A DNA stretch of 26,660 bases from CANHEE01 sp043777755 (GTDB taxonomy: Bacteria; Bacteroidota; Bacteroidia; Chitinophagales; Saprospiraceae): the NCBI GenBank assembly GCA_043777755.1, contig JAYWHK010000151.1, forward strand, positions 1 through 26,660. The letters are read 5' to 3'. The translations under genes were made by a program, and so were the position numbers. Below are positions 10,195 through 19,001 of this stretch, in pieces. Under the pieces are notes generated by a model. That model was not told where the DNA came from, searched no databases, and saw nothing but the letters and a program-made list of their open reading frames with translations. The number at the start of each line of letters is the position of its first letter. Position 1 is the first letter of the stretch.

Positions 10195-10410
10195 AATCGA
10201 ACAAGGGATTTTTTTTCCTCGTTAATAAAAACATATATTACGAAAAAAAAGAATAAAAGTTTATTTTTACGGCTATAAGTATTATGGCTAATTTACAAAA
10301 AAACACCTTGAGCTTTTGTCTCACAACAAAACCCAAAACTATATAAACTAAACGAAGTAACTATTTATTGTATTTTGTAGGGAAAAAATTTTAACAAAGT
10401 TTATTTTTTG

Positions 10411-10454
10411 TAAAAAAACAAAAAGAACCGACATGCTCTTTCGCACATCGGTTC
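10411..10454 (-). terminator. Terminator of the candidate small RNA
   Basis: The hairpin spans 10425-10454. Its base stem is GAACCGA/TCGGTTC, an internal mismatch follows, and an upper stem TGC/GCA closes a short loop. On the minus strand it is followed by TTTTTGTTTTTTTA. The T-tract lies on one side only, so it acts in the minus direction. Confidence 0.65.
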
Positions 10455-10586
10455 ATTCTCTCAATCAAATCTAAAACGCATGAATTCCTAAGAATAGGAA
10501 TTTCTAAATCTTTAAGCTGGTAAAAAACCAGTTCATTTTGTTTATTGCAGGAACGACTTTTGCCGTCTAAATTGTCAATCCTAAAT
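10411..10586 (-). ncRNA. Candidate small RNA upstream of sprA
   Basis: Read on the minus strand, a perfect -7 motif TACTTTTG (plus coordinates 10592-10599) is followed by about 175 bases able to form a series of hairpins: GACGGC/GTCGTT with an AAAA loop, CTGGT/ACCAG, and AATTCCTA/TAGGAATT with a 4-base loop. A final long hairpin (10425-10454) has GAACCGA/TCGGTTC at its base and is followed by a U-rich tract (10411-10424). That is the layout of an independent terminated transcript. No reading frame longer than about ten codons is present. It does not resemble tmRNA, SRP RNA, RNase P RNA or a tRNA. A 6S-like RNA is not excluded, but I saw no pairing of the two ends. It could also be an attenuating leader of sprA, although the terminator is about 215 bases before the sprA start. 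Confidence 0.45.
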
Positions 10587-10591
10587 TTCTA

Positions 10592-10599
10592 CAAAAGTA
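10592..10599 (-). promoter_or_regulatory. -7 promoter motif of the candidate small RNA
   Basis: The minus-strand reading is TACTTTTG, an exact match to the Bacteroidota -7 consensus TAnnTTTG. Transcription would start near 10586. No convincing TTG element was found at the expected -33 distance, so the call rests on the -7 motif and on the terminated RNA-like sequence downstream. Confidence 0.4.
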
Positions 10600-10731
10600 A
10601 AGGCTTTTTTTTAGCTAAGAAATCCCCTATTTGAGGAATATTTTTTAGAACTTGTTAAAAAGTTGTACAAATTAAAAAATATTATCAATTATTAAAAATA
10701 TTAATACATAATACCTTAATTTTGTGGCTTA

Positions 10732-10766
10732 TTTGCAAAAAATAAGAATTTGGAAGTGTATCTTTG
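10732..10766 (+). promoter_or_regulatory. Candidate promoter of the sensor kinase gene
   Basis: The -7 motif TATCTTTG (10759-10766) matches TAnnTTTG exactly. A TTTG at 10732-10735 precedes it with a 23-base spacer, slightly longer than the usual 19-21. The predicted start near 10772 leaves a leader of about 75 bases. A second -7-like motif, TAATTTTG, lies at 10717-10724 without a -33 partner. Confidence 0.4.
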
Positions 10767-10846
10767 AGTTCGTTTAATTGATGTACTTTTACAGTTTATT
10801 ATTTTGCAGTTTTAATTTTTACATTTTCTGAAGCATCTTACTCAAT

Positions 10847-13800
10847 ATGAAAAAGCAATTTTACATTTACGCAGGACTTAGCATTTTATTCTTTTTTTTG
10901 GCATTTTGGCAAGAACAAAAAAATACAAAAGAGAATAATTTGCAACAATATGCTACCCAAATTCAGCAAACGCTGCAATGGCAGGAAAATGAAGTAGGTA
11001 AAATTGTCAGCGAACTGACGCTGCCCGATGTTACACCCGAAGAAAGTGTTTTGCAAGAGCGTGCAAAACAGCCTTTTACTTTGTTGATTTTTGAATCGGG
11101 TAATTTGAAATCTTGGACAAACAATCAAATTGTTGTTGAGCAAAACATCAACGAAGGTTTTCAAAACATCAATGAAAATTTTTATTTCATTAGTAAAAAA
11201 AATATAACCGAAAACAAACAATCAGTAGCTCTTTTTCCAATCAAATTAAAATACAAAAAGAGCTATCAAGAAGAACTTGAAAGCTTTTTTATTGCCGACG
11301 ACAACATTCCGAAAGAAGTGTCTATAAGTGCCACGGCAACGCCTTTCAAAGTTGAATCCAGTACAGGTGCTACTTTTTATTTAGACAGTAAAGACAACCC
11401 GAGCAACAGTGATATTCAGTACCGTTTGTTTGTTTTATTCCTTTTGGCAACGGTGTTTTTATGCGCTTTGGTGAATCATGTTGCCAACGAACTTATTGAA
11501 CAAATGCGCCCTGATTATGGATTGATTTTCCTTTTTCTTGCAGTTGCTGGCATTATGTTTTTAATCAATTACCTTGGATTTAACAACCGATTTGAACTTT
11601 TACCGCTTTTTAAATACACACTTTCGTCCACTTCTGTAGGCGATATGCTGATTAATATTTTTCTGCTACTTTGGTTGATTATCTTTTTTTATAAAGATGT
11701 ACGTCCATGGAATTTTGAAAATCTAAAATTAAGTAGCCGACTTTGCTTGCTTTTTGTGTTTTATGTAGCCATTGTTTCTGGACTTTTGATTACAATTTAT
11801 TTTCATAAAAGCCTGATTTTCAACGAAAAAGAAAATTTTGATTTTGAAAATTTATTTTACATCCAATTTTCCAATGTTGTAACCATTATGAGTTTGCTCT
11901 TGTTGTGGGTTGTACTTTTTTTATTCAATTACCGCATTATGAAAAATGCGAAACGATTGAAAATTCCTTTGGCTTATCGCATTGCTGTATTGCTTGGTGT
12001 TTTGATTTTGGTTTCGGTTTCAATTTCTGAAAATGAGCTTAATGTGAATCGTGCAATGTTGGCATTGTTTCTATTTGGCTTGGTGATGTTTGTTGATTTT
12101 TTTGTGGACAACGAGTCGTCTTATTTTCCTTGGGTGCTGACGTGGCTGATTGTTTTTGCCTCTACATCAGCTATTTTTCTGTACAAATACAAACGTGATA
12201 GCGATATTGAAGAACTCAAAACCAGTGTCAGAAAGTTAAGTTTGGAAGATACAAAAGCCATTACTAAAATTGACGAAGTAATCAATTTGGTGAAAAAAGA
12301 AATTGATACACTAAAAAATATTGAGCAAATAAACAAACGGCTAAATAAGGTTTTTCATAGCAACGATTACTTGGCGGACAATTACCGCATGGAATTATCA
12401 GATTCACTGCAAAGAGGAGTAATTGGACCAGCTCGAAAACTGTCTGATAGTCTTTTTCATGTTTGCTATTCGGCACAAATTCCACGAGATAGCAATCATT
12501 TTTATCGTTTGGAGGTATTTAGGCAAGAAAGGATGACCAATTCTGATATGGAATACAATACTTCTGTTTTGACAGAGCCTTACCGTGGTATCAAATATTT
12601 TGATAAAATAGACTACGCTGTATTCAAAGATGGCGTTTGTGACGAACAAAAAGGCGATTGGTACACCAAAATAGAAGACCTCAATAATATTCCAAGTTTT
12701 GGAACAGATGCTCGATTGACCAAATGGAATCCAAGCGAAAGTGAGGTCATAGGGCATTACGAAAACAATACGATTATTGTAGCAAGGCACAAATACGATG
12801 GGCGGCAGAAAGTTGTTTTTCTTTTTGCTTACTTGTATATTTTCTTGGCAGGAATGACTTTTATCATTGCTGTTATCAACACTTTGGTTGGTTTTATTGA
12901 TGGTTTTCAGTTTCCTCGCAATTGGACAATCAATTTTAAAGTTCATGCGACCATTGTTGGTTTGGTGATTTTTGCCTGTATTATCGTTGCTTTCATTACC
13001 ATTATTTATTCTACAAGTACCACCGAGGAACGCCACAAAACCCAACTTTATCAAAAAATTGAAGCAGTTTCAAAGCATACTCAAAATGTAATTAAAGAAG
13101 GCGGTTCGCAAAGTATTGATTTTCAGAATCTTACAAAAAAATTGAGTAGTGTTCATAAAATTGATGTAAATTTTTATGACACGACTGGAAAATTATTGAG
13201 CAGCACAGACAAAATTATTTTTAATAAAAATTTGAAAGCTCCACTTATCAACAGTGTTGCATTTCAACGTTTGACAACAAACAATGAATATAGTTTTCAA
13301 ATAGATGATCAAGTTGGAAATTTTACCTATAAAAGCGGTTTTGTTCAAGTACTCAAAGACAACAAACTTGTTGCTTTTATGGAATTGCCATACTATAGTA
13401 GAGAGTTGCTAAAACAAAGTGACCTTTCAGATTTGATGGGTATGTTGATGACCGTTTATGTTTTACTTTTGTTGCCGACTATTATTTTTGCTTATTCTAC
13501 GACCAAAGTAATTATGAAACCATTGCAAGAAGTAGCTGAAAAATTACGAGAAGTTGAATTTGGCGTAACACCGACCAAAATCGAATGGGATAGCAAAGAT
13601 GAGTTGGGCGATTTGATTAGAGAATACAACGCCATGTTATTCAAATTGGAAGAAAGTGCACGCCAAATCAAGGCAAGTGCGAAGGAGTCCGCATGGAAAG
13701 TCATGGCAAGTCAGGTAGCGCACGATATTCGGAATCCTTTGACACCCCTCAAGCTCAGTGTGCAAATGTTGGCGATGATGTCGATAGATTTAGACTACGA

Positions 13801-14374
13801 ATCGCTAAAAGCCTACATCAAAAAAACAACCCGTACATTAGAAGAGCAAATCAACCACATGGATAGTATTGCGTCTAATTTCTTGGCTTATTCGCAAGAT
13901 AAAAAGCAGCAATCAGAACTGGAAGAAATAGAGTTTAACGATTTTGTAGAAGTAAATGCAGCACTTTTCTCCAATAATGAACATCCAAACGCTGTTTTGA
14001 ACATTGTTACGCCACCAGATAAACGTATTTTTGTGAAAGTTGATAGGACTCAAATAACCCGTGTTTTGAATAATTTGATAAAAAATGCAATTCAAGCAAT
14101 TCCTGACAACAGAGAAGGTCGGGTAGATGTTTTTGTTTATGAGCAGGGCAAAAAAGTCATTACTCGAATAAGTGACAATGGCGTAGGGATTCCACAAGAA
14201 CAAATGGAAAAAATATTTTTACCTAATTTTACGACCCGTGGAACAGGAAGTGGTATTGGTTTGGCTGTAAGTAATAGAATGGTGATGGATGCTCAAGGGC
14301 AACTCTGGTGCGAAAGTGTTTTAGGACAAGGCTCTGATTTTTTTATAGAATTGCCGATTTTGCGTGTAGAATAG
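10847..14374 (+). CDS. NtrY-like multi-pass sensor histidine kinase
   Basis: This is a membrane histidine kinase of 1175 residues, far larger than typical. A first membrane segment (about 5-21) is followed by an extracytoplasmic stretch (22-190) and a block of eight hydrophobic segments (about 191-447). A second soluble stretch (448-655), two more segments (655-724), a third soluble stretch (725-862) and a last segment (864-884) lead into HAMP (about 885-935). The kinase core is intact: H-box VAHDIRNPLTPLK with His959, N-box NLIKNAIQ (Asn1080), G1 DNGVGIP (Asp1110) and G2 GTGSGIGLAV from 1132. The RNPLTPLK form of the H-box and the HAMP placement resemble NtrY-family kinases. No response regulator gene is adjacent. 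The nearest is porX, 5 kb away. It is divergent from sprA. The stimulus is unknown, and a link to the T9SS is inference from position only. Confidence 0.88.
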   Translation: MKKQFYIYAGLSILFFFLAFWQEQKNTKENNLQQYATQIQQTLQWQENEVGKIVSELTLPDVTPEESVLQERAKQPFTLLIFESGNLKSWTNNQIVVEQNINEGFQNINENFYFISKKNITENKQSVALFPIKLKYKKSYQEELESFFIADDNIPKEVSISATATPFKVESSTGATFYLDSKDNPSNSDIQYRLFVLFLLATVFLCALVNHVANELIEQMRPDYGLIFLFLAVAGIMFLINYLGFNNRFELLPLFKYTLSSTSVGDMLINIFLLLWLIIFFYKDVRPWNFENLKLSSRLCLLFVFYVAIVSGLLITIYFHKSLIFNEKENFDFENLFYIQFSNVVTIMSLLLLWVVLFLFNYRIMKNAKRLKIPLAYRIAVLLGVLILVSVSISENELNVNRAMLALFLFGLVMFVDFFVDNESSYFPWVLTWLIVFASTSAIFLYKYKRDSDIEELKTSVRKLSLEDTKAITKIDEVINLVKKEIDTLKNIEQINKRLNKVFHSNDYLADNYRMELSDSLQRGVIGPARKLSDSLFHVCYSAQIPRDSNHFYRLEVFRQERMTNSDMEYNTSVLTEPYRGIKYFDKIDYAVFKDGVCDEQKGDWYTKIEDLNNIPSFGTDARLTKWNPSESEVIGHYENNTIIVARHKYDGRQKVVFLFAYLYIFLAGMTFIIAVINTLVGFIDGFQFPRNWTINFKVHATIVGLVIFACIIVAFITIIYSTSTTEERHKTQLYQKIEAVSKHTQNVIKEGGSQSIDFQNLTKKLSSVHKIDVNFYDTTGKLLSSTDKIIFNKNLKAPLINSVAFQRLTTNNEYSFQIDDQVGNFTYKSGFVQVLKDNKLVAFMELPYYSRELLKQSDLSDLMGMLMTVYVLLLLPTIIFAYSTTKVIMKPLQEVAEKLREVEFGVTPTKIEWDSKDELGDLIREYNAMLFKLEESARQIKASAKESAWKVMASQVAHDIRNPLTPLKLSVQMLAMMSIDLDYESLKAYIKKTTRTLEEQINHMDSIASNFLAYSQDKKQQSELEEIEFNDFVEVNAALFSNNEHPNAVLNIVTPPDKRIFVKVDRTQITRVLNNLIKNAIQAIPDNREGRVDVFVYEQGKKVITRISDNGVGIPQEQMEKIFLPNFTTRGTGSGIGLAVSNRMVMDAQGQLWCESVLGQGSDFFIELPILRVE

Positions 14375-14687
14375 TTCTTAGGGTAGGAGTTCGTGCTGCT
14401 GATGAAATTGCTTATGTTTCATACACTTAAGGAATAGTTTACTGAAAACTACGGAAAAGTTTTTACGTAGCTAAAAGAGATATTTTTGCAAAAAATATTT
14501 ATTTCTCTGCGTTCTCTGCGCCTTTGCGTGAAATTATTTTATTAAAACTCTCTTTGAGAATTTATTTTTAGACCACGCAGAGGCGCAGAGAACGCAGAGT
14601 TTGTCCAAAAATCTACGATTTTTAAACTTCTTTGTAGTTTTCAGTACTCTAAACTAATAGATGTTTTTGAACGTCTTTATAAGTATA
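14375..14687. other. Convergent intergenic region filled by a nested inverted repeat
   Basis: This 313-base spacer lies between the 3' ends of the kinase and peptidase genes. Most of it (14440-14646) is one nested inverted repeat, listed separately. The flanks 14375-14439 and 14647-14687 show no gene or motif. No classical short terminator with a U-tract was found, so the inverted repeat itself may stop transcripts from both sides. Confidence 0.6.
14440..14646. repeat. Nested inverted repeat with a dispersed CTCTGCG-type motif
   Basis: The inner arms, 14505-14530 and 14574-14599, are complementary at 25 of 26 positions. They read CTCTGCGTTCTCTGCGCC on the left, continuing to TTTGCGTG. The outer arms, 14440-14452 and 14634-14646, are a perfect 13-bp match. 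Degenerate pairing between the arms continues from AAGTTTTTACGTAG on the left. The inner motif is much more GC-rich than its surroundings and resembles a CTCTGCG...CTTTGCGTG sequence that I recall as dispersed between genes of many bacterial genomes. It lies between convergent genes, as such elements often do. It has no coding potential. Confidence 0.7.
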
Positions 14688-15710
14688 TTAGTACTTAAAA
14701 TTAATATAATCCGTTGGATTGGCGCATTTGCCATTGTGCCAAAGCTCAAAATGCAAATGAGGCCCATTGGTAAGTGTTCCTGTATTGCCAATAATGGCAA
14801 TAGCTTCTCCAGCTTTGACATAGCCTCCTTGTTTTTTCAACAAAGAAGAGCAATGTTTGTAAGAAGTAACTACACCGTGAGCGTGCTGAATCGTAATGGT
14901 ATTGCCTGTTTCTACTGTAAAATCAGACAAGACAATGTGTCCGTCCATCGCAGCTTTGATAGGCGTGTTTTTGGGAGCAACAATGTCTATTCCATAATGT
15001 TGTTCGCTCATTTTAACGCCACGAATCACCTCTCCGTTGATAGGCGAAGTAAAATACATTTGCTCCAAGCCAAGTTCTTTTGGTGAATAATTAACAGATT
15101 TGACGACTTGAGCGTTACCATTTGTAGCAATACTTGCTACACCACGATTTTTTTCATATTGGTCACGCAATTGTTTTTCTTCTTCAATTGTTCCAACATC
15201 TAAAAGGCTGTCAGGCATTTTGCTAACGTCTTCTTTTGGAGCTTCTTTGACCGTTTCGACATCTTGCGTCAGCATCTTACGAAAATCATTGATGTACGTT
15301 TGATTAGCCGCAACGAGTTCTTCTAAATCTTTATTTTTATCTTGTAATTTTTGAAGTTCGCTCAATTGTGCCGCATCACCATAGCCAGGAATATAGCTTT
15401 TGAGAGGTGTGAAGATGATTAAAGAAACCACCATAATGGTCAAAAATACAGCAATAGATGCAAAAGCTGTATAGACACTTAGCAAAGAGAGTTTGTAGCT
15501 CCCCAATTCTTCAAACGTTTCAGGATTGGAAATCGTCATTCGGTAAGTATCTTTTAGCCGTTCCAAAAGTGGGCGTTTCTGCACTATGGGCTGTCCGTCG
15601 ATATCCATCAATAGGCTTGGCTCATTGCTTACAGGTTGGTGTCCTTGCAATTTTCCAATAAGTGTTCCAATGTTTCTGATGGAGGTCGTAATTCTTTCTC
15701 TTAAAGTCAT
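14688..15710 (-). CDS. Membrane-anchored M23 (LytM) family metallopeptidase
   Basis: This is a likely peptidoglycan endopeptidase that cuts peptide cross-links in the periplasm. The 340 residues comprise a basic cytoplasmic N-terminus (1-72), one membrane segment (about 75-101), a coiled-coil-like stretch (about 112-146), an acidic linker, and a LytM domain (about 215-340). The zinc and catalytic residues look complete: HYGID (His238, Asp242), His286 in YKHCS, and HLHFE (His318, His320). It should therefore be active rather than a degenerate LytM regulator. There is no cleavable signal peptide, so it is a type II membrane protein. It shares a 139-base divergent spacer with porW. That spacer carries TAATTTTG (15753-15760, +) and a minus-strand TATTTTTG (15806-15813) as -7-like motifs. 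The cell-division-type architecture (TM, coiled coil, LytM) suggests a role in wall remodelling, but no partner is visible. Confidence 0.9.
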   Translation of the reverse strand: MTLRERITTSIRNIGTLIGKLQGHQPVSNEPSLLMDIDGQPIVQKRPLLERLKDTYRMTISNPETFEELGSYKLSLLSVYTAFASIAVFLTIMVVSLIIFTPLKSYIPGYGDAAQLSELQKLQDKNKDLEELVAANQTYINDFRKMLTQDVETVKEAPKEDVSKMPDSLLDVGTIEEEKQLRDQYEKNRGVASIATNGNAQVVKSVNYSPKELGLEQMYFTSPINGEVIRGVKMSEQHYGIDIVAPKNTPIKAAMDGHIVLSDFTVETGNTITIQHAHGVVTSYKHCSSLLKKQGGYVKAGEAIAIIGNTGTLTNGPHLHFELWHNGKCANPTDYINFKY

Positions 15711-15849
15711 ATTTTATTTACTTGATGATTTATTTTTTTAGTTAATACAAAATAATTTTGCATTTTTAAAGTTATAGTAACGGCTTTTTATTTGCTAAAT
15801 TGTAACAAAAATAGCTTTTGAAAGTAAAATGTATTAAATTTATTATTAG

Positions 15850-18822
15850 ATGAAACGTTTCAACACATTTATAGTTAGTATTTTATTTATTTCGGCGTTC
15901 ACTGCCTGCGTAACAACCAAGAAAAAAGGTAAAGTTTCTTGGGCGCAGCGGCAATTTAACAACGTCACAACGCACTACAATTATCATTTCAACGCAAATG
16001 TACTATATGAAGAGGCATTAGCCAAATTAAATGAGCAACATCAAGATAATTATAACAAAATTTTAGATTTATACCCTGCTTTTGCTGTCGAAAACGCTAA
16101 ATCGTCTGTTGGACAAGAGATGGATAAGGCAATTAAGAAAGTTTCGACGGCTTCTGTTATTCACTCAAAAGGCGATTGGGTGGACGACTGCTATTTGTTG
16201 ATGGGGCAATGCCAGTTTTTAAAGCAAGATTATGAAATTGCTGAAGAAACTTTTGTGTATATGGTAGATGAAATGACACCAGCGAAAGTTGATAAACGAA
16301 GTAAAACCAAAAAGAAAAAATCTGCCGTCAAAGAAAAGGAAAAAGCAAAGGAGAAAAAAGTAAAAGATAAAAAAGAAGCCCGTGAAGATGTTGCAAAAGA
16401 TAAGAAAAAAGCATTAGAAGAGAAAAAGAAGGCTTCTGAAAAGAAGAAAAAAGAAATCGCTAAGGCAAAAGCCGAAGCTGCAAAAGCAAAAAAGAGAGGA
16501 GAAAAGGTTGAACCTAAAAAATTAGATTTTGAAGAAGGTGTAAAACCGACAAAAGAAGCTCTGAAAGAAGAAATTAAACAAGAAAAAGAGGAAGAAAAAG
16601 AAGGCGAATTAGAACCTTCAATTGGTGAAAAAGATGAAAAACCTAAAAAGCATATTTTAAAACACCGTCCAAGCCACCAAGAAGCGCAGTTGTGGTTGGC
16701 AAAAACATATATTCAACGCAAAAAATTTGATGAAGCAACCGATTTACTGCTTGGTTTATTGAAAAGAAAATCTACTTTTCCTGATGTTCGTCGAGAAGCC
16801 GCTAAAACGTATGCTTTTTATTTTTTAAACCAAAAAGAATACGAAAAAGCGATTTTGCCACTTACAAAAGCCATTGAATTGAGCAAATCTAAATTAGACA
16901 AAGCTCGAATGACTTATATTTTGGGGCAAATCCACCAAGAAGCAGGTCGTAATCAAGACGCTTTGATGGCTTTTGAGAAAGTATCAAAATCAAAAGCTCC
17001 TTACGAAATGGAGTTTAATGCTCGAATGAACGTTGCGCTTTTTGCTTATTACAGTGGAAAAGCAAGCATTGATGATGCCATTTCGACGCTGACTAAAATG
17101 TCAAAAGACAGTAAAAACGAAGATTATAAAGACCAGATTTACTATACTTTAGCGCAAATTGGGCTTAAAAACAATGACCGTAAAATGGCATTGCAGAATT
17201 TGCAACTTTCTTTGGACAACTCTACTAAAAATCAAACGCAAAAAGCAGAATCGTATTTGCAATTGGCTCGTTTGTACTTAGAAGATGAAAATTATATCAA
17301 GGCAAAATGTTATTATGATAGCTCATTGACCGTTATCAATAAAAGCGATGAGCGTTATGACGAGGTAAAACGCTACGCTTTTGGTCTGACTGATATTGCA
17401 AAAAGTATTGAAACGATTACACTACAAGATAGCTTGATAAAACTCGGAGCATTGTCAAAAGATGAAAAAATGGCTTTGGCAAAAAAAATGAAAAAAGCTC
17501 AAGACGATGCTGCGGCAAAAGCTGCCGCTGCCTTGGTTGCCAAAGATGCTCCTAAAACCAATAGTTCTGATTTTGTTGGGAGTAGCGTTCCAAGCACTTT
17601 TTTTGCGTACAGTTCTAAAAGTATTCAATCGGGCAAAAAGTCTTTTAATAAGAAATGGAACAACAGAAAATTAGAAGACAACTGGCGTCGCTCTCAAAAA
17701 ACAACCGGAGCTGATGTCGTTACTGACGATAAAGCAGCGGTTAAAGTAAGTAACGAAAACACCGAATTTACTGAAGCTGACATGAATCGTATGTTACAAG
17801 GTGTCCCTTCAAGTGGCGAACAGGTAAATGCTATGAAGGATATAGTGAACGATGCCATGTTGAAATTAGGAAAAGCATACCGTGAACAACTGATTGCGAA
17901 TGGGAAGTGTGTCAAAACATTGGAGGAGCTTAACATCCGTTTTCCAGAAGGAAAAAATGAGTTAGAGTCTTGGTATTATCTTTATTTGGCGCATATTGAC
18001 CTCAAACAGCAAGCAAAAGCAAAAGAATATTACGATAAAATCACTGCAAAATACCCAAATACAACGTATGCTCGCATCTTGGTTGATCCGAATTTTGTAG
18101 GTGCTGATGAAAAAGAAAAACGTGCATTGGGTCAATATTACAAGAGTACTTATGAAGCATTTAGCAAAGGTCAGTACAAAGTAGCGTATGACAATAGTTC
18201 AAAAGCCGATTCTGTTTTTGGTCAAAAAAATACTTTTAAAGCAAAGTTTGCCTTGTTAAATGCAATGTCAGCAGGAAATATTTTTGGTAAAGATAAATAC
18301 ATCGCTTTGATAAAAGAAGTAATTGCCAAATTCCCCGAAACAGCCGAGCAAAAACGAGCTAAGGAGATTTTAAGAATGTTGGAAAGTAATGGTCTAAGCA
18401 CTGTTTCTAACAGTGGTAACAATAGCGATGAAAATGCTGAAAATAGTATTTTTAAAGTAGAAGATGAAAGTATTCATTACGCTGTAATTGCGATAAAAGA
18501 TAAAAAAGCGAGAATCGAAGAAGTGAAGTCAAAAGTAGGAGAATTTACACGGGAGTATTTCCGTTTAGACAACTTAAAAATTACCAATGTCTTCTTCGGT
18601 GAAGAATCTGAAATTCCGCTAATTGTTATCAGAAAATTTGCAGACAAAACCAAGGCAATGGAGTTTTGCAACGAAGTGAAACGCCGAGAAGGTGAGTTTG
18701 TCGCAGAAGGAACAGCTTATGATTTTTTTGTTATTACACAAAACAATTATAAAGAATTGCTTAAATCAAAAAGCGTAGAGCCTTATAAAACCTTTTTTGG
18801 TAAAAATTATGGACAAAATTAA
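15850..18822 (+). CDS. porW: T9SS TPR lipoprotein PorW/SprE
   Basis: PorW (SprE in Flavobacterium) is an outer-membrane-associated lipoprotein required for T9SS function and gliding, reported to connect the PorK/N ring to the SprA/Sov translocon. The 990-residue protein starts with a lipoprotein signal ending AFTAC (Cys20). The -3 Phe is not the classical residue but is acceptable in this phylum. After about 130 residues comes a very charged insert (about 150-265) of Lys, Glu and Ala, probably a long helix. TPR-type helical repeats follow (about 270-570 and 680-880), with an Ala/Lys stretch near 540-565. A conserved-looking C-terminal domain begins around 875 with ESIHYAVIAIKDKKA. The family call rests on the lipoprotein plus TPR plus C-terminal domain arrangement, the length, and the T9SS neighbours. 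Other large TPR lipoproteins are the main alternative. The gene is complete and ends before a convergent terminator region. Confidence 0.85.
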   Translation: MKRFNTFIVSILFISAFTACVTTKKKGKVSWAQRQFNNVTTHYNYHFNANVLYEEALAKLNEQHQDNYNKILDLYPAFAVENAKSSVGQEMDKAIKKVSTASVIHSKGDWVDDCYLLMGQCQFLKQDYEIAEETFVYMVDEMTPAKVDKRSKTKKKKSAVKEKEKAKEKKVKDKKEAREDVAKDKKKALEEKKKASEKKKKEIAKAKAEAAKAKKRGEKVEPKKLDFEEGVKPTKEALKEEIKQEKEEEKEGELEPSIGEKDEKPKKHILKHRPSHQEAQLWLAKTYIQRKKFDEATDLLLGLLKRKSTFPDVRREAAKTYAFYFLNQKEYEKAILPLTKAIELSKSKLDKARMTYILGQIHQEAGRNQDALMAFEKVSKSKAPYEMEFNARMNVALFAYYSGKASIDDAISTLTKMSKDSKNEDYKDQIYYTLAQIGLKNNDRKMALQNLQLSLDNSTKNQTQKAESYLQLARLYLEDENYIKAKCYYDSSLTVINKSDERYDEVKRYAFGLTDIAKSIETITLQDSLIKLGALSKDEKMALAKKMKKAQDDAAAKAAAALVAKDAPKTNSSDFVGSSVPSTFFAYSSKSIQSGKKSFNKKWNNRKLEDNWRRSQKTTGADVVTDDKAAVKVSNENTEFTEADMNRMLQGVPSSGEQVNAMKDIVNDAMLKLGKAYREQLIANGKCVKTLEELNIRFPEGKNELESWYYLYLAHIDLKQQAKAKEYYDKITAKYPNTTYARILVDPNFVGADEKEKRALGQYYKSTYEAFSKGQYKVAYDNSSKADSVFGQKNTFKAKFALLNAMSAGNIFGKDKYIALIKEVIAKFPETAEQKRAKEILRMLESNGLSTVSNSGNNSDENAENSIFKVEDESIHYAVIAIKDKKARIEEVKSKVGEFTREYFRLDNLKITNVFFGEESEIPLIVIRKFADKTKAMEFCNEVKRREGEFVAEGTAYDFFVITQNNYKELLKSKSVEPYKTFFGKNYGQN

Positions 18823-18875
18823 CAAATAGTCGCAAGTCAATAAGTCCTTTTAATTTACTGATTTACGATAGCTTA

Positions 18876-18980
18876 TATACACAACGAATATTGGTTATTA
18901 GATATTAAAGATATTGCAAACGCTTGGTATTCAATATTTTGCATAAATGCAAAATCCCAAAACCACTTTCCGATGTGTAC
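18876..18980 (-). repeat. MITE-like dispersed repeat, copy B
   Basis: This is the same family as 141-246, in opposite orientation. The 65 bases at 18876-18940 match the reverse complement of 182-246 with five differences by eye. The left end TATACACAACG and the right end CGATGTGTAC are imperfect inverted repeats of each other. An internal palindrome, ATTTTGCAT-AA-ATGCAAAAT, spans 18936-18955. There is no coding potential. A terminator hairpin follows about 20 bases to the right, mirroring the hairpin next to copy A. Confidence 0.65.
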
Positions 18981-19001
18981 TTTAAAAGATTGAATGAAAC
19001 G

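Larger units (their letters stand above)
10195..10846. other. Divergent intergenic region between sprA and the histidine kinase gene
   Basis: This is a 652-base spacer without a protein gene. On the minus strand it holds a candidate small RNA gene (about 10411-10586) with its own -7 motif and terminator. Nearest sprA there is only a weak promoter-like CAAAACTA at 10334-10341. On the plus side there are two -7-like motifs, TAATTTTG (10717-10724) and TATCTTTG (10759-10766), the second being the better candidate for the kinase. Bases 10195-10330 are AT-rich with nothing else recognised. Confidence 0.6.

Noticed and set aside
10480..10550. Ten-codon minus-strand peptide (MNWFFTSLKI) within the candidate small RNA, considered as a leader peptide
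   Set aside because: It has no run of regulatory codons, no alternative terminator/antiterminator pair that I could draw, and is short enough to occur by chance.
12404..13054. 216-codon minus-strand open frame inside the kinase gene
   Set aside because: It is fully antisense to an intact, motif-rich kinase gene. Its translation has no recognisable domain, and it is expected by chance opposite a low-GC gene.
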